From Nocardioides flavescens (lineage in GTDB: Bacteria > Actinomycetota > Actinomycetes > Propionibacteriales > Nocardioidaceae), in contig NZ_WUEK01000007.1 of NCBI RefSeq assembly GCF_009823805.1, forward strand, positions 124,001 through 188,000: a stretch of 64,000 nucleotides of DNA, in the 5' to 3' direction. The translations under genes and the position numbers were made by a program. The notes beneath the pieces are model-generated. The model did not search any database. It was not told the origin of the DNA and saw only the letters and a program-made list of their open reading frames with translations. Positions 63,608 through 64,000 of this stretch are shown piece after piece (the first letter of the stretch is position 1; each line of letters begins with the position of its first letter).

Positions 63608-63909
63608 GCACGCTGCACAAGGACCACCGCGACGTCCTGATCGCACCCGTCGTCTCGGAGAAGAGCTACAGCCTCCTCGACGCCAACAAGTACACCTTCG
63701 TCGTGCACCCCGACGCCAACAAGACCGAGATCAAGATCGCGGTCGAGAAGATCTTCGGCGTCAAGGTCACCGCGGTGAACACCCTCAACCGCACCGGCAA
63801 GACGCGGCGCACCCGCACCGGGCTCGGCAAGCGCAAGGACACCAAGCGCGCGATCGTCAGCCTGGCCGAGGGCCACCGCATCGACATCTTCGGAGGACCG
63901 GTTTCCTGA
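63604..63909 (+). CDS. rplW: 50S ribosomal protein L23
   Basis: 101 residues. Exit-tunnel rim protein, docking site for trigger factor and [26 protein letters not shown] and [16 protein letters not shown] are diagnostic. GTG 63604 overlaps the rplD TGA; its own TGA shares its A with the rplB ATG. Confidence 0.97.
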   Translation: MSTLHKDHRDVLIAPVVSEKSYSLLDANKYTFVVHPDANKTEIKIAVEKIFGVKVTAVNTLNRTGKTRRTRTGLGKRKDTKRAIVSLAEGHRIDIFGGPVS

Positions 63910-64000
63910 TGGCCATTCGCAAGTACAAGCCGACCACCCCGGGCCGTCGCGGCTCGTCGGTCGCCGACTTCGTCGAGATCACCCGGACCACGCCGGAGAA
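63909..64000 (+). CDS. rplB: 50S ribosomal protein L2 (partial, 5' end)
   Basis: The first ~30 codons: [20 protein letters not shown], then [10 protein letters not shown], the standard L2 N-terminus. The window ends inside the gene. ATG 63909 shares its A with the rplW TGA. Continues the conserved order S10-L3-L4-L23-L2. Confidence 0.97.
   Translation, partial: MAIRKYKPTTPGRRGSSVADFVEITRTTPE

Overview
This window comes from a high-GC actinobacterium, most likely Nocardioidaceae (Nocardioides-like). The reasons are the very high GC content, frequent GTG starts, GTGA/ATGA overlaps inside operons, many starts preceded 6-7 nt upstream by a TANNNT hexamer with no Shine-Dalgarno (leaderless pattern), actinobacterial families (DUF3027, DUF2530, XPB with its helicase-domain neighbour), and the str and S10 ribosomal operons separated by a variable interval. 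No phage, CRISPR array, rRNA or convincing tRNA was seen.

Layout. 1-7,670: end of a TAP-like alpha/beta hydrolase, a repeat cluster, serA with two tiny upstream genes, a GcvT-like/FAD oxidoreductase pair, a SIMPL protein, rtcB and a Uma2 nuclease. 7,743-12,628: XPB helicase block. 12,726-15,943: PP2C - FHA - RDD/FHA signalling operon. 16,058-21,901: lepB, an acyl-CoA synthetase, a HAD-LarE fusion with GNAT and M50 genes, and a cold-shock protein. 21,920-29,785: secreted SdrD-like protein, two MFS exporters, DUF3027, DUF2530, NCS2 purine permease and MarR. 30,017-34,403: str operon (rpsL, rpsG, fusA, tuf), with a clear promoter upstream and terminator downstream. 35,043-44,677: ilvA, a ROK repressor divergent from a 1,703-residue GH3 glucosidase, and an aminotransferase. 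44,637-49,791: kinase / ABC exporter / small cationic peptide operon, divergent from a membrane protein + SigE-type sigma factor, then trmB. 50,235-61,484: the RDD/SpoIIM and MoxR-DUF58 envelope cluster, split by PadR and MerR-DICT genes. 61,970-64,000: start of the S10 operon (rpsJ, rplC, rplD, rplW, rplB partial).

The most unusual items are: (i) a 53-residue Arg/Gly/Thr-rich peptide gene with a perfect ribosome site, 2 nt upstream of an ABC exporter whose stop overlaps a stand-alone Ser/Thr kinase, possibly an undescribed peptide modification/export system; (ii) two 163-172 bp elements with long terminal inverted repeats that differ by compensatory changes, one of which supplies the stop codon of a gene; (iii) a second repeat family found only between convergent genes (three copies); (iv) twin covarying hairpins after the purine permease; and (v) a HAD-LarE fusion with a three-cysteine pattern.

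The str-S10 interval holds most of the accessory content. Function calls rest on motifs read by eye; no database search was run.
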